A DNA stretch of 64,000 bases from Roseovarius marisflavi. GTDB lineage: Bacteria > Pseudomonadota > Alphaproteobacteria > Rhodobacterales > Rhodobacteraceae. Below are positions 26,750 through 36,134 of the stretch, piece after piece (within the stretch, counting starts at the first letter, position 1; every line of letters begins with the position of its first letter). Location of the stretch: contig NZ_FRBN01000007.1 in NCBI RefSeq assembly GCF_900142625.1, positions 1 to 64,000 on the forward strand, given 5' to 3'. The position numbers and the translations under genes were made by a program. The notes beneath the pieces were generated by a model that searched no databases, was not told the origin of the DNA, and saw nothing but the letters and a program-made list of their open reading frames with translations.

Positions 26750-29041
26750 TCAGAGCGGGTCGTCGATCCGCACCTTGAGGATAACCGTCCCCGAAACCGC
26801 CAATGGCCAGCGCAGGTTGATCTGGTCGCTATTTGCGCCCTGATTGGCCTGATAATAGGGCGTCACATATTCCACCCCATTTGCCCCGTTGCGAAGCGGC
26901 CCGGCAGCCACCACCGATTCCACCACCTGCGCCCAGGCCCCAAACGGCAATCGCGGCGCGGGTCGCACCACCCAGGTGCTGGCGGCGCTGGCCTCGGTAT
27001 GCTCCATCACAAGCGGGCTGGCCGCCGACGTCTCGATGTTGTGAAAGGCGTTGTCATCAAAGGTGACATTGCGGATCCGGTTGTAATCGAGATCGGCAAA
27101 GCTCGTATCCACCGTCTCGACCCGGTCAATCACCCCGCCGATCCCGCGGAATGAATTGCCATTCACCGAAATACCGTTGACGAAATGCCCCGCGCCATGC
27201 GGCTTGACCATGATAAAGGTAAACCAGGGTGCCACATCGCTGGCGAGGAACACATTGTCGGTGATGCTCAGCGCGCTAAACGAAAATTCGCCCGAGAACC
27301 CCGGCGCCTGATCATGCTCGTTGCCCCATTCGATAAAACAATTATCGATGTAATTGCCGTTGATCGTGCCGCGGTTATTGGTGCGCGTCAGAACAAACCC
27401 GGCGGTGCGGATGCCATTAAGCGCGGAATCGCCCTGAAACACATGGTTGCCCGCAATGATCGAGCTTGATCCGCCAACCACGCCGAAGTGCCGGAAATGC
27501 ACCACGCGGTTGTCGCGCACCTTGATGTCATTGGCATTGGAATTGAAGCCGATTGAGACGCGCTCGGTGGACAACAGCGGGCTTTCATCCGACAGGAACT
27601 GACAGCGGTCGATCATCATGCCCTGATCGCCCTCACCGTGGCTGCTTATGCCGCGATCCTTGGGCCGGGTGATAAAGCAATCGCGCAGATGAAACCCGGT
27701 GCCGGTCGGCGGCAAAAGGATGCCACTGCAATCTCCGCTGCACTGAAACTCGATCTCCGACATGACCATGCGCGAAATTTGCTCGAAGCCGCTGAAATCA
27801 AGCATGTATTTAAAGCGCCGAAAGGTGAAGACCTGCGTGCCCGCCGCGTCAAACAACGGCTGGCTGATATCAAGACGCTGCGCCGCGATATTTCGGGCTG
27901 TCACATAGACTTCGCGCCCCACCCCATTGCCGGTGATGACCGAACCGACAGGGATATTGGCGACATTCACCACATTGGCAAGCCGCTTGGCGTTGCCCGG
28001 ATCATAGGTCGCCTGCGAGGTCACAACCTCGGTATCCCAGTTCGGACCTGGAAAAACAGAAAACTGCCCGTTTTCAATCACATGGCGCTGCTTATAGGTG
28101 GTCTTGTTGTTGACTGCGGCCGCCATATCCACCGGCGCTCGCAGCGCCACCTTGCGCCCGCCAAGATCAAGCGTCACATGACCTGCATTGTTCAAAAGCG
28201 CCTGATAGGCCTTTTTGAAGGCCAGTTCGCTGTCGCCAAAGGCATCGATATAGGCAGGCAGATCGAAATTCTTGGTCAGCGCCAGAATGCTGCTCTCCGC
28301 CATTTCAAGCGTGCCCTCAAAGCGGATACGGTTCTGAATGGTGGTGCTTTGGCCAAGAAAATAGGTGCCCGCCGGGACGATGATCTCGCGCCCGTTCGCG
28401 GCTGAATCCGCCGCCTCAAAGGCGGCGTGATCATCCGCAACCCCATCGCCTACGGCACCAAAATCGCGCACATCCACCGCGCTCACGATATCGCGCAGGA
28501 AGAACCGGCTGACATCCTCGATGACGATATCGTCGATGCGCACGATGCCGCCGCTCGCCCCCGTAAGGTCAAGCCCGAAGTGCCCGAAAAGCGTCTGCGT
28601 GCCCCAGGCCATATCGACCCCGTTGCGCGCGCCGCTGCCGACAATGGCCGTCACCTCGACCACGTCGCCATAGGTGCTCAGTGTGACCTGTGGGCCACTC
28701 AAGTTCACCCCCGTAATGGCCAGGCCCCCGGCCCCGCCGGCCCAGGCCGCAATCCGCACAGTCGGCAGATTGCCGGAAATCGCCTTGATCCGCGCCCTGA
28801 TCTGAAGATAGCACCCCGGCAAAATCGGAGTTTCCCCCATATAGCGCAGCCGTTGCACCGCATCGATCTTCTGAATCTCCAGCGCACCGCCAAAATCCTG
28901 ATCACCCGGCACAAAGGCCGCATTCACGGCATTCTGATAGGTGTCCGATCCCGGCGTTCCATCGCCGCTAGACCATTGATCCAACCCCGCCGCAAAGGGT
29001 TGAGGCATGAAAACGATGCCGTCGGTAATTGCCTTGTTCAT
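26750..29041 (-). CDS. pectate-lyase-like beta-helix protein, GTA head-spike (GhsB) like
   Basis: 763 residues. A conserved N-terminal part (ITDGIVFMPQPFAAGLDQWSSGDG, to ~residue 165) is followed by DVRDFGAVGDGVADDHAAF, the standard entry of a right-handed beta-helix (pectate-lyase superfamily), many NxxxxGN-type turns, and a C-terminal beta-rich cap. No signal peptide. Relatives in Rhodobacteraceae are labelled glycosyl hydrolase family 28-related, and I believe one is the capsule-binding head spike of the Rhodobacter gene transfer agent; this is from memory. The ATG at 29041 follows AAAGGGAACC. No phage or GTA genes are adjacent. Confidence 0.72.
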   Translation of the reverse strand: MNKAITDGIVFMPQPFAAGLDQWSSGDGTPGSDTYQNAVNAAFVPGDQDFGGALEIQKIDAVQRLRYMGETPILPGCYLQIRARIKAISGNLPTVRIAAWAGGAGGLAITGVNLSGPQVTLSTYGDVVEVTAIVGSGARNGVDMAWGTQTLFGHFGLDLTGASGGIVRIDDIVIEDVSRFFLRDIVSAVDVRDFGAVGDGVADDHAAFEAADSAANGREIIVPAGTYFLGQSTTIQNRIRFEGTLEMAESSILALTKNFDLPAYIDAFGDSELAFKKAYQALLNNAGHVTLDLGGRKVALRAPVDMAAAVNNKTTYKQRHVIENGQFSVFPGPNWDTEVVTSQATYDPGNAKRLANVVNVANIPVGSVITGNGVGREVYVTARNIAAQRLDISQPLFDAAGTQVFTFRRFKYMLDFSGFEQISRMVMSEIEFQCSGDCSGILLPPTGTGFHLRDCFITRPKDRGISSHGEGDQGMMIDRCQFLSDESPLLSTERVSIGFNSNANDIKVRDNRVVHFRHFGVVGGSSSIIAGNHVFQGDSALNGIRTAGFVLTRTNNRGTINGNYIDNCFIEWGNEHDQAPGFSGEFSFSALSITDNVFLASDVAPWFTFIMVKPHGAGHFVNGISVNGNSFRGIGGVIDRVETVDTSFADLDYNRIRNVTFDDNAFHNIETSAASPLVMEHTEASAASTWVVRPAPRLPFGAWAQVVESVVAAGPLRNGANGVEYVTPYYQANQGANSDQINLRWPLAVSGTVILKVRIDDPL

Positions 29042-29195
29042 ATGGTTCCCTTTCCACATCCCGCGTCACGCGCACATGACCCATGCTTGTCCCGGCACGG
29101 CGCACCGCATCCGATGGGATAGGGAAGTATCAACAGGGGGTTAACCGGCTCTCACACCACCGTCACGGTGCCCTGTCCTGCGCCGCTCATACCGG

Positions 29196-29255
29196 TTTCT
29201 TCTGGCCATAAATATCCCGGGGGAATCGCCCTTGGGCGATGGGGGCGGCGCCCCC
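29196..29255 (+). repeat. dispersed two-hairpin element, copy 1
   Basis: A TTTCTTCTGGCCATAAATA lead is followed by hairpin 1 (ATCGCCC-TT-GGGCGAT, 29225-29240) and hairpin 2 (GGGGGC-GGC-GCCCCC, 29241-29255). A second copy with compensatory changes is at 54009-54070. It lies between the beta-helix gene start and the 3' end of the DUF4864 gene. Confidence 0.75.
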
Positions 29256-29271
29256 TTGATCGGAACGTAGC

Positions 29272-29673
29272 TCAGACCGTACCGGCAGGTATCTTTCGCA
29301 CCCGCACGGCATTGATCTTCCAGCCCTCCTCACCCTCGATCATCTGGTACTCGACCACGTACGGCGCGCCACCGGCATCGCGAACAAGCACGTTCTGCCA
29401 GAGTTTGCCAGCAATCACCTCACTATCCAGAAACGTCACCTCGGACGGCCGCCACACCATCGGATAGCCCTCTCGCACCATGGAGCCAAAGGCGTCGGGC
29501 GATCCAAAACGGTGCTGAATGGTCGGGCTGGCAAACGCCCAGGCGCGCTCCACATCATTGGCCAGAAAGGCCTCGATCTGGGCCGAAATCACCGCCTTTA
29601 CCGCGCTCTCATCGGCGCGGACCGGACCAGTCAGACCAACCGCCAGAAGCACCAGACAGAATAAATGTCGCAT
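29272..29673 (-). CDS. DUF4864 domain protein
   Basis: 133 residues with a Sec signal peptide (LFCLVLLAVGLTGPVRA, cut near residue 20). The mature part (AVISAQIEAFLANDVERAWAFASPTIQHRF, VWRPSEVTFLDSEVIAG, WKINAVRVRKI) is a SnoaL/NTF2-like fold of family DUF4864, a periplasmic protein of unknown role. The cytochrome c gene lies 59 bases upstream on the same strand, so they may share a transcript. Confidence 0.85.
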   Translation of the reverse strand: MRHLFCLVLLAVGLTGPVRADESAVKAVISAQIEAFLANDVERAWAFASPTIQHRFGSPDAFGSMVREGYPMVWRPSEVTFLDSEVIAGKLWQNVLVRDAGGAPYVVEYQMIEGEEGWKINAVRVRKIPAGTV

Positions 29674-29732
29674 AAGCCACCTCCATGCTCATGGCAACCA
29701 GCGCCACCTTGTCGGCCTTCAAGCGCCACGCC

Positions 29733-30140
29733 TTAGCGCTCTTGAAGCCTTTGCAGATAGGCCACCAGATCAACCACCGCTTTGCTGGTCCTGATCTGCG
29801 CGCCCTCTTCAATCTTGAGCACGACATCGCGCCCCTCAAAGAAATCGCCATAAACCGGCATCGGGTCGCCATGGGCCAGCATTGGATCACGCCCATCAAT
29901 CTGGCGCACCACCCGGGCCAGCGGAAAAGCCCCACCGTTGTCTTTGGCCAGCCCCCTAAGGTCGCGCGGCGCCACGGTCAGGACCGGGCGCATCGGGCCA
30001 TCGCCACTGGCATCCGCGCCATGGCAGGCGGCGCAATAACGCTCATAGGTCTTTTGCCCAAGGCGTGTATCCTGCGCCATCACACCAGTCGGCAGACATA
30101 AGGCTGCCATCATGCTGGCCAAAATTGCGATCCGCATCAT
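29733..30140 (-). CDS. small c-type cytochrome
   Basis: 135 residues. Signal peptide (IAILASMMAALCLPTGVMA) then one cytochrome c domain with the haem site YCAACHGADASGDGP and a distal Met candidate in MPVYGDFF. It is a periplasmic monohaem electron carrier of unknown partner. The ATG at 30140 is preceded by a GGGAGA-type ribosome binding site. No oxidase or dehydrogenase that would obviously use it is adjacent. Confidence 0.88.
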   Translation of the reverse strand: MMRIAILASMMAALCLPTGVMAQDTRLGQKTYERYCAACHGADASGDGPMRPVLTVAPRDLRGLAKDNGGAFPLARVVRQIDGRDPMLAHGDPMPVYGDFFEGRDVVLKIEEGAQIRTSKAVVDLVAYLQRLQER

Positions 30141-30227
30141 CGTCTCCCTTTTCGCCCTGTCACTCTATTGCTCCCGAATTTGCAACACCGCGCCTTGATC
30201 TGCGTCATCCGCGCGACTGGCCATGCC

Positions 30228-31205
30228 CTATCCGGCAAGCTCGGCCACCTGCGCCCAAAGTGCATCCGGCACGTCGACGGGGTCGGTCTCGCGTTTGCCC
30301 TGCCCCGGCATCCGCGCGCCTTCGTCAAGCGCCACGCCCTTGACCACCTGCTCAAGTCGATCATAGAACGCCCCCGAGGTGTCCGGATCCATCAACAGAT
30401 AATACTGCCCAAGATCATGCGGCGGCCCTTCGGGCGCTTTCAGCGGTTTGACATCCCGGCTGACCACACCGCCGGTCATGCCTGCGGCCAAAAGCTCGGC
30501 CATGAGCCCAAAACCCCATCCCTTGTAGCCGCCCATGCTGACCAGCGACCCGGCAAGCGCCGCCTCGGGGTCGGTCGTCGGCTGACCCTGCGCATCCAGC
30601 GCCCAGCCCTCGGGAATACGCTCACCGGCGGCCTTGGCCATCGTGATCTTGCCAAGCGCCACGGTGGTGGTGGATTGATCAAACTGCATGGCGATCCCGC
30701 CCTTGCCATCGGGCACCGAAAAGGCAATCGGATTGGTGCCGATCACCCGGCTCTTGCCCCCCGGCGGCGCCACGATGGGCGAGGCATTGGTCATGCCCAG
30801 GCCGACAAGCCCTCGCTTGGCGATCTGCTCGGTGAAAAACCCAAGGCTGGTGCAGGTATGCGCGTGCCCCACCGCAAGGCTCGCCACGCCGCAAGCGCGC
30901 GCCGCCTCAACCGCTTGGTCAATCGCGCGGGCAAAGGCGGGCTGGGCAAAGCCGAACTTTGCATCCACCACCACCGCGCCGGGCTTGGGCTGGCTCACAA
31001 CCGGCTCGACATCGCCCTTGACGCGCCCGGTTTTCAACTGCTGGCAATAGCTTTCAAGGTAATAGAGCCCGCAAATCCGGTTTCCCACACTTTCCGCCTT
31101 GCGCACCGCAAAGGCCACCTCGCCCGCCACCCAATCGACCGCGCCATGGCGCATCAGCGCCGCTTTGGTTTGTGTTTCAATCTCGTCAAGTGATACCTGT
31201 GCCAT
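30228..31205 (-). CDS. Ldh family oxidoreductase (malate/L-lactate dehydrogenase type)
   Basis: 325 residues. QVSLDEIETQTKAALMRHGA at the start, the RVGNRICGLYYLESY-like segment, SLAVGHAHTCTSLGFFTEQIA, GTNPIAFSVPDG and DQSTTTVALGKI identify the type II malate/lactate/ureidoglycolate dehydrogenase family, which reduces or oxidises 2-oxo/2-hydroxy acids with NAD(P). The substrate cannot be told; delta-1-piperideine-2-carboxylate reductases also belong here. Stands alone on the minus strand; an exact 26-bp repeat lies in the gap upstream. Confidence 0.88.
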   Translation of the reverse strand: MAQVSLDEIETQTKAALMRHGAVDWVAGEVAFAVRKAESVGNRICGLYYLESYCQQLKTGRVKGDVEPVVSQPKPGAVVVDAKFGFAQPAFARAIDQAVEAARACGVASLAVGHAHTCTSLGFFTEQIAKRGLVGLGMTNASPIVAPPGGKSRVIGTNPIAFSVPDGKGGIAMQFDQSTTTVALGKITMAKAAGERIPEGWALDAQGQPTTDPEAALAGSLVSMGGYKGWGFGLMAELLAAGMTGGVVSRDVKPLKAPEGPPHDLGQYYLLMDPDTSGAFYDRLEQVVKGVALDEGARMPGQGKRETDPVDVPDALWAQVAELAG

Positions 31206-31275
31206 GCGGCCTCCGTCTGGTCCTGCGCGCTCCGTGTTCTGCGCAATGTGATCAACAAAAACTCATCTGAAAGGG

Positions 31276-31301
31276 GCCCGTAGGGTGGGTGAAACCCACG
31301 C
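31276..31301. repeat. 26-bp exact intergenic repeat, copy 1
   Basis: A 26-base sequence with core GTAGGGTGGGTGAAACCCAC, whose GGGT(GGGT)GAAACCC part is a small hairpin. An identical copy is at 56768-56793. Here it lies just past the 3' end of lolD. Similar short GTAGGGTGGG repeats are widespread in bacteria. Confidence 0.85.
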
Positions 31302-31309
31302 CCTTTCCG

Positions 31310-31996
31310 TTACCCCGCCTCGACAAGACGACCCTGATCAAGCCGCAAAACCCGATCCATTTTCGCCGCCAATTCAAGGTTATGCGTGGCAATCAGCGCC
31401 GCAAGGCCGGTGTCGCGCACCAACCCCTCCAAGGCGCCAAACACCTGATCCGCCGTGCCGGGATCAAGATTGCCGGTCGGCTCATCGGCCAACAAAACGC
31501 TCGGGCTGTTGGCAAGGGCCCGGCAAAACGCCACCCGCTGCTGCTCGCCGCCCGACATGGCCGAGGGGCGATGACCGGCACGCGCGCCAACCCCGACCTG
31601 ATCCAAAAGACCGCGGGCGCGCTCTTCGGCGATCTTGCGCGCCACGCCATCGGCCAGTTGTGGCAGAACGATATTCTCAAGCGCGGTGAATTCAGGCAGC
31701 AGGTGATGAAACTGATAGACAAATCCCACCTCCTGTCGGCGCAGCGCGGTGCGCCGCCGATCGCTCAGCCCGGTCATATCCTCGCCCGCGATTTCAACCC
31801 GCCCCGCATCGGCGGTGTCCAAAAGCCCGGCAATATGCAACAACGTCGATTTCCCGGCCCCCGAGGGCGCCACAAGCGCCACCATCTCGCCGCGCGCAAG
31901 CGCAAGCTCGACCCCCGCCAGCACCTGCACTTCGCCGGTTTCGCCCTTTTTATAGGTCTTCTCGACCCCCGAAAGGCGCAGCATCACATCACTCAT
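31310..31996 (-). CDS. lolD: lipoprotein-releasing system ATP-binding protein
   Basis: 228 residues. Walker [19 protein letters not shown], signature [17 protein letters not shown], Walker [13 protein letters not shown] and the switch His (ATHN) in a MacB/LolD-type ATPase. It drives release of mature lipoproteins from the inner membrane to LolA. It overlaps the lolC/E-type permease by 8 bases. The order proS, lol permease, lolD is frequent in Rhodobacterales. Confidence 0.93.
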   Translation of the reverse strand: MSDVMLRLSGVEKTYKKGETGEVQVLAGVELALARGEMVALVAPSGAGKSTLLHIAGLLDTADAGRVEIAGEDMTGLSDRRRTALRRQEVGFVYQFHHLLPEFTALENIVLPQLADGVARKIAEERARGLLDQVGVGARAGHRPSAMSGGEQQRVAFCRALANSPSVLLADEPTGNLDPGTADQVFGALEGLVRDTGLAALIATHNLELAAKMDRVLRLDQGRLVEAG

Positions 31997-33278
31997 AGCG
32001 CAGCGCCTCCACCGGGTTCATCCGTGCCGCGCGACGCGCCGGAAAGATCGTCACCACGAACGACAGCCCCAGCGACAGCGACACCGCCGACATCACGTCA
32101 CCAAACTGCAACTTGGCCGGCAGGTGGTAAATCCCGCGGATCGACGGATCCCAGACCTGCCCGCCCATCACCACGTTCACAAAGCTGAAAATCGGGTCGA
32201 TATAAAGCGCGAAGAGACAGCCCAAGACAACTCCCATCGCCGTACCGATCAGGCCGGTGAACGCCCCACAGATGAAAAACACCCGCAGGACCGACCCCTC
32301 GGTCAACCCCATCGTGCGCAAAATCCCGATGTCGCGGCCCTTGTTCTTGACCAGCATGATCAGGCCGCTGGTGATATTCATCGCCGCGATCAGAACAAGA
32401 ATCGACAGGATGATGAACATCACGTTGTCCTCGACCTCAAGCGCGCGCAGGAACGAGCCGCTGGCATCCTGCCAGGTCCAGACCTGCGCCCGCTCGCCCG
32501 CCACGCGCAACAGCGGCAAGGCAAGCTCATCCACATTTTCGGGCTCGGCGACCATCACCTCAAGCTCGTCGGCGCGCCCCTCGCGGTTGAAAAAGCTCTG
32601 CGCCTCGTCAAACGGCAGATAAACCCGCACCCGGTCGATGTCATAGCGCCCGGCCGAAAAGATATAGACCACGTCATAGGCATTGATCCGCGGGCTGGTG
32701 CCAAAGGCGGTCTTGACGCCATTGGGCGAGATCAACTTGATCCGGTCGCCAATCCCGACGCCCAATTCCTGCGCCACGCCCGAGCCAATTGCGATGCCTT
32801 GGGGAAAACTGGCGACATCGCCCCGGCTTGTCTCGGGATCGGCGACACGCGGAATACTGCGCAGGTCATCCGGCGCGATGCCAAAGACCTGCACGCCGGC
32901 ATTGCGGTCGCGGGCATTGGCCATCACCTGGCCCTTGATCAGCGGCGCGGCGCGGGTCACGCCCGGCACCGCGCGCACACGCTCGGCCATCGCCTCGTAA
33001 TCCCGCAAGGTGCGGTCGATCCGGCCGCTTTGGGCATCCACCTCGCCTGCGTTATAGATCGTCACATGCGCGTTCGCGCCAAGAATTGTGTCAACAAACT
33101 CGGCCCGAAACCCGGATCGCACCGCCAGCGTCGCGATCAGCGCAAACACCGCCAGCGTGATGCCGACAAGGCTGATCCAGGTCATCACGCTGACACCGCC
33201 CTCGGCCCGCTTGGCGCGCAGATAGCGCCAGGCGATCATCCATTCAAACGGGGCAAAGGGGGCGGGCGTTCTGGCCAT
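31989..33278 (-). CDS. lolC: lipoprotein-releasing system membrane protein
   Basis: 429 residues: an N-terminal helix ([27 protein letters not shown]), a large periplasmic MacB-like domain (~60-265) and three C-terminal helices ([56 protein letters not shown]), the FtsX-type arrangement of LolC/LolE. Alphaproteobacteria often have one such protein (LolF-like) that serves as both subunits, so the name lolC is by convention. Overlaps lolD by 8 bases. Confidence 0.92.
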   Translation of the reverse strand: MARTPAPFAPFEWMIAWRYLRAKRAEGGVSVMTWISLVGITLAVFALIATLAVRSGFRAEFVDTILGANAHVTIYNAGEVDAQSGRIDRTLRDYEAMAERVRAVPGVTRAAPLIKGQVMANARDRNAGVQVFGIAPDDLRSIPRVADPETSRGDVASFPQGIAIGSGVAQELGVGIGDRIKLISPNGVKTAFGTSPRINAYDVVYIFSAGRYDIDRVRVYLPFDEAQSFFNREGRADELEVMVAEPENVDELALPLLRVAGERAQVWTWQDASGSFLRALEVEDNVMFIILSILVLIAAMNITSGLIMLVKNKGRDIGILRTMGLTEGSVLRVFFICGAFTGLIGTAMGVVLGCLFALYIDPIFSFVNVVMGGQVWDPSIRGIYHLPAKLQFGDVMSAVSLSLGLSFVVTIFPARRAARMNPVEALRYE

Positions 33279-33563
33279 TCTGACACCTTGGTAAATTTGC
33301 GCGGACAGTGGGGTTTTAGGGTGCGGGCGTCAAGAGAGGGCGATGGCCCCAAGCGATGAGCCGCGCGGGCCCGTCCGCCGGGTGGGCGTTGCAACAGGGC
33401 TGGCTGGCACTTGATGCCAGTAAAATACCTCTGCGCTGTCGATGGCCTGCAACCTCCCAGAGCGCCCGCCCGAGGGGGCGGACGGGCGCTGCGCGGCGGC
33501 GCGCATGCGCGCCTTGGTTCCGCGCATTGGCGCTTGGATAAAACCTCTGCTCCAGTCCCTCTT
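33279..33563. repeat. palindrome-rich spacer between proS and lolC
   Basis: 285 bases that separate two genes usually close together. It holds an 11-base inverted repeat (GCCCGTCCGCC at 33369-33379 with its complement at 33477-33487), a nested hairpin CTGGCA-CTTGA-TGCCAG (33404-33420) and a 16-base palindrome GGCGCGCATGCGCGCC (33498-33513). Frames through it show no family. It may be a non-autonomous repeat element. Confidence 0.55.
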
Positions 33564-34919
33564 CTAGAGACTTGGGCGCAGAACGTGACCTGCGTAAACC
33601 AGCGCCAGCTTTTCAATCGCCTGTTCGGGCGGCAATTCTTCGCTTTCCCCGGTACGGCGACAGGTCAATTCGACCACCCCGTTCTTAAGGCCGCGCGGCC
33701 CCACGGTGATCCGCCAGGGCAGGCCGATCAGATCCATCGTGGCAAACTTGCCGCCTGCCCGCTCGTCGCGGTCGTCATAAAGCGGCTCCAGGCCAAGCGC
33801 GTTCAGCGAGGCATAAATCGCCTCACAGGCCGCGTCGGCCTCGGCGTCGCCCTGTTTCACGTTCACGATACCTGCGTGATAGGGCGTCACACCCTCGGGC
33901 CAGATGATCCCCTTGTCATCATGGCTCGCCTCGATGATCGCGCCGACAAGGCGGCTGACACCGATGCCGTGGCTGCCCATATGCACCGGCGTCGACTTGC
34001 CATCCGGGCCCTGCACCGTGGCGCCCATTGCATCGGAATACTTGGTGCCGAAATAGAATATCTGCCCCACCTCAATGCCACGGCTGGTCTTGCGCCGGGC
34101 CTCGGGGATGGCGTTGAACAGCGCCTCGTCATGGGTCTCATCGGTGCGCGCATAGGGCGTGGTCCATTCCTTTACGATCGCCGCGCAGTCGTCCCAGCTG
34201 TTGTAATCCACCGCCCGCTCGCCAAGGCTCAGATCGGTGATCGCGCTGTCATAGAACACCTCGGATTCGCCGGTCTCGGCCAGAACCAGAAACTCATGCG
34301 TATCATCGCCGCCAATCGGGCCAGAATCGGCGCGCATCGGGATCGCCTGCAATCCCATCCGCTCGTAGGTGCGCAGATAGCTGACCATGTGCCGGTTATA
34401 GGCATGCATGGCGTCTTCTTTGGTCAGGTCAAAGTTATAGCCGTCCTTCATGAAAAACTCGCGGCCGCGCATCACCCCAAAGCGCGGGCGCACCTCGTCG
34501 CGAAACTTCCACTGGATATGATAGAGCGTCAGCGGCAGGTCCTTGTAGCTTCCCACATGGGCCCGGAAAATATCCGTAATCAGCTCTTCGTTGGTTGGCC
34601 CATAGAGCATATCGCGGCCATGCCGATCGGTGATCCGGAGCATCTCAGCGCCGTAATCGTCATAGCGTCCGCTTTCGCGCCAGAGATCGGCGGATTGCAG
34701 CGTCGGCATCAGCATCGGGATATGACCCGCGCGCACCTGCTCTTCGTGCACGATATTCTCAAGCTTGCGCAGGATCTTGAACCCCAGAGGCAGCCAGGAA
34801 TAAATCCCGGCAGTTGCCTGCTTGATCATGCCCGCCCGCAACATCAGGCGGTGCGAGGCAATCTGCGCCTCTGACGGGGTTTCCTTGAGCACGGGCAGAA
34901 AGTAACGGGACAGGCGCAT
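33564..34919 (-). CDS. proS: prolyl-tRNA synthetase
   Basis: 451 residues. Class II motifs: motif 1 and 2 region ([49 protein letters not shown]) and motif 3 ([16 protein letters not shown]), then the anticodon-binding domain. It charges tRNA-Pro. The length, near 450 rather than 570, shows that the editing (INS) domain is missing, which is normal for the alphaproteobacterial form. Monocistronic or first of proS-lolC-lolD. Confidence 0.96.
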   Translation of the reverse strand: MRLSRYFLPVLKETPSEAQIASHRLMLRAGMIKQATAGIYSWLPLGFKILRKLENIVHEEQVRAGHIPMLMPTLQSADLWRESGRYDDYGAEMLRITDRHGRDMLYGPTNEELITDIFRAHVGSYKDLPLTLYHIQWKFRDEVRPRFGVMRGREFFMKDGYNFDLTKEDAMHAYNRHMVSYLRTYERMGLQAIPMRADSGPIGGDDTHEFLVLAETGESEVFYDSAITDLSLGERAVDYNSWDDCAAIVKEWTTPYARTDETHDEALFNAIPEARRKTSRGIEVGQIFYFGTKYSDAMGATVQGPDGKSTPVHMGSHGIGVSRLVGAIIEASHDDKGIIWPEGVTPYHAGIVNVKQGDAEADAACEAIYASLNALGLEPLYDDRDERAGGKFATMDLIGLPWRITVGPRGLKNGVVELTCRRTGESEELPPEQAIEKLALVYAGHVLRPSL

Positions 34920-35066
34920 GTTAGACCTCTGGCAAAGGATATTTGCCCCCGTTTATGGCTTTGCGGCGGTCCAGACAAGGGAGGATCACGCTTTCGCCGC
35001 CCGCCCCCTTGAAACCGCGGGCAGCATGGGCAATGTGGAGGGGCAAAAGAACAAAAGGCGCATCAG

Positions 35067-36134
35067 ATGGCATTGCCGGTCAAGGAACAGGTCAAATACT
35101 GGGGCATCGCTTCTGCGGTCTTCCTGGTGACGCTGTGGTTTCTGGGGGATGTGATCCTGCCTTTCGTGATCGGCGGGGCGATTGCCTATTTCCTCGATCC
35201 GGTGGCGGACCGGCTTGAACGGATGGGGCTTAGCCGGGCGGCATCGGCTGTGGTAATCTCCCTGGTGGCGCTGTTGATCTTCGTGATCATGGCGCTTCTG
35301 GTGATCCCCTTGCTGGTGGAACAGGCGGTTCAGCTCTTCAATATCGCGCCGCAACTGGCGCGCGACCTTCAGGGGTTTTTGTCCAACCATTTCCCGTCGA
35401 TCTTTCAACCTGAATCGACGCTGCACAAAACCCTTCTGTCGCTTGGCGAAACCATCCGCGAGCGCGGCGGTCAGGTGTTTCAGACCCTGCTGAATTCTGC
35501 GGCCTCGCTGATTGATCTGGTGCTTCTCGTCGTGATCGTGCCGGTGGTGGCCTTCTACCTGCTCTATGACTGGGATCACCTGATTGCCAAGATCGACGGG
35601 CTGTTGCCGCGCGATCATGCGCCGGTAATCCGCGATCTTGCCAGCCAGATCGACCACACCCTCGCCAGCTTTATCCGCGGCATGGGCACGGTCTGCCTTG
35701 TGCTGGGCACCTATTACGCGATGGCCCTGATGCTGGTGGGGCTGCAATTCGGGCTTGTGGTCGGGGCCTTTGCCGGATTGATCACCTTCATTCCCTATGT
35801 CGGCTCTATCGTTGGCGGGGTTCTGGCGGTCGGGCTGGCACTTTTTCAATTCTGGGGGGATTGGGTCAGCGTCGGGCTTGTCGCGGCGATCTTTGTCTCG
35901 GGCCAGGTGATTGAGGGCAATGTTCTGACGCCCAAGCTTGTCGGCTCCTCCGTGGGCCTGCACCCGGTCTGGCTTATCTTTGCACTGTCGGCTTTTGGCA
36001 CGCTGTTCGGCTTTGTCGGCATGCTGGTGGCGGTGCCAGTCGCCGCCTCGCTCGGGGTGATCACGCGCTTTGCGACCCTGCAATACAAGGACAGCCGCCT
36101 TTATCGCGGGCTGGATGCGCAGGATCCCGACTGA
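35067..36134 (+). CDS. AI-2E family transporter (PerM/YdiK type)
   Basis: 355 residues with about eight membrane helices. Typical segments are FLGDVILPFVIGGAIAYFLDPVADRLERMGLSR, VPVVAFYLLYDWDHLIAKIDGLLP, GLQFGLVVGAFAGLITFIPYVGSIVGG and EGNVLTPKLVGSSVGLHPVWLIFAL. The family includes AI-2 exporters and Na+/H+ antiporters; the substrate here is unknown. Its TGA stop shares one base with the ATG of the Hda-type gene, so both are co-translated. Confidence 0.9.
   Translation: MALPVKEQVKYWGIASAVFLVTLWFLGDVILPFVIGGAIAYFLDPVADRLERMGLSRAASAVVISLVALLIFVIMALLVIPLLVEQAVQLFNIAPQLARDLQGFLSNHFPSIFQPESTLHKTLLSLGETIRERGGQVFQTLLNSAASLIDLVLLVVIVPVVAFYLLYDWDHLIAKIDGLLPRDHAPVIRDLASQIDHTLASFIRGMGTVCLVLGTYYAMALMLVGLQFGLVVGAFAGLITFIPYVGSIVGGVLAVGLALFQFWGDWVSVGLVAAIFVSGQVIEGNVLTPKLVGSSVGLHPVWLIFALSAFGTLFGFVGMLVAVPVAASLGVITRFATLQYKDSRLYRGLDAQDPD

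Noticed and set aside
30195-30208. TTGAT-CTGC-GTCAT before the cytochrome c gene as a Fnr/NnrR-type site
   Set aside because: Too many mismatches in the second half-site; kept only as a weak hint.
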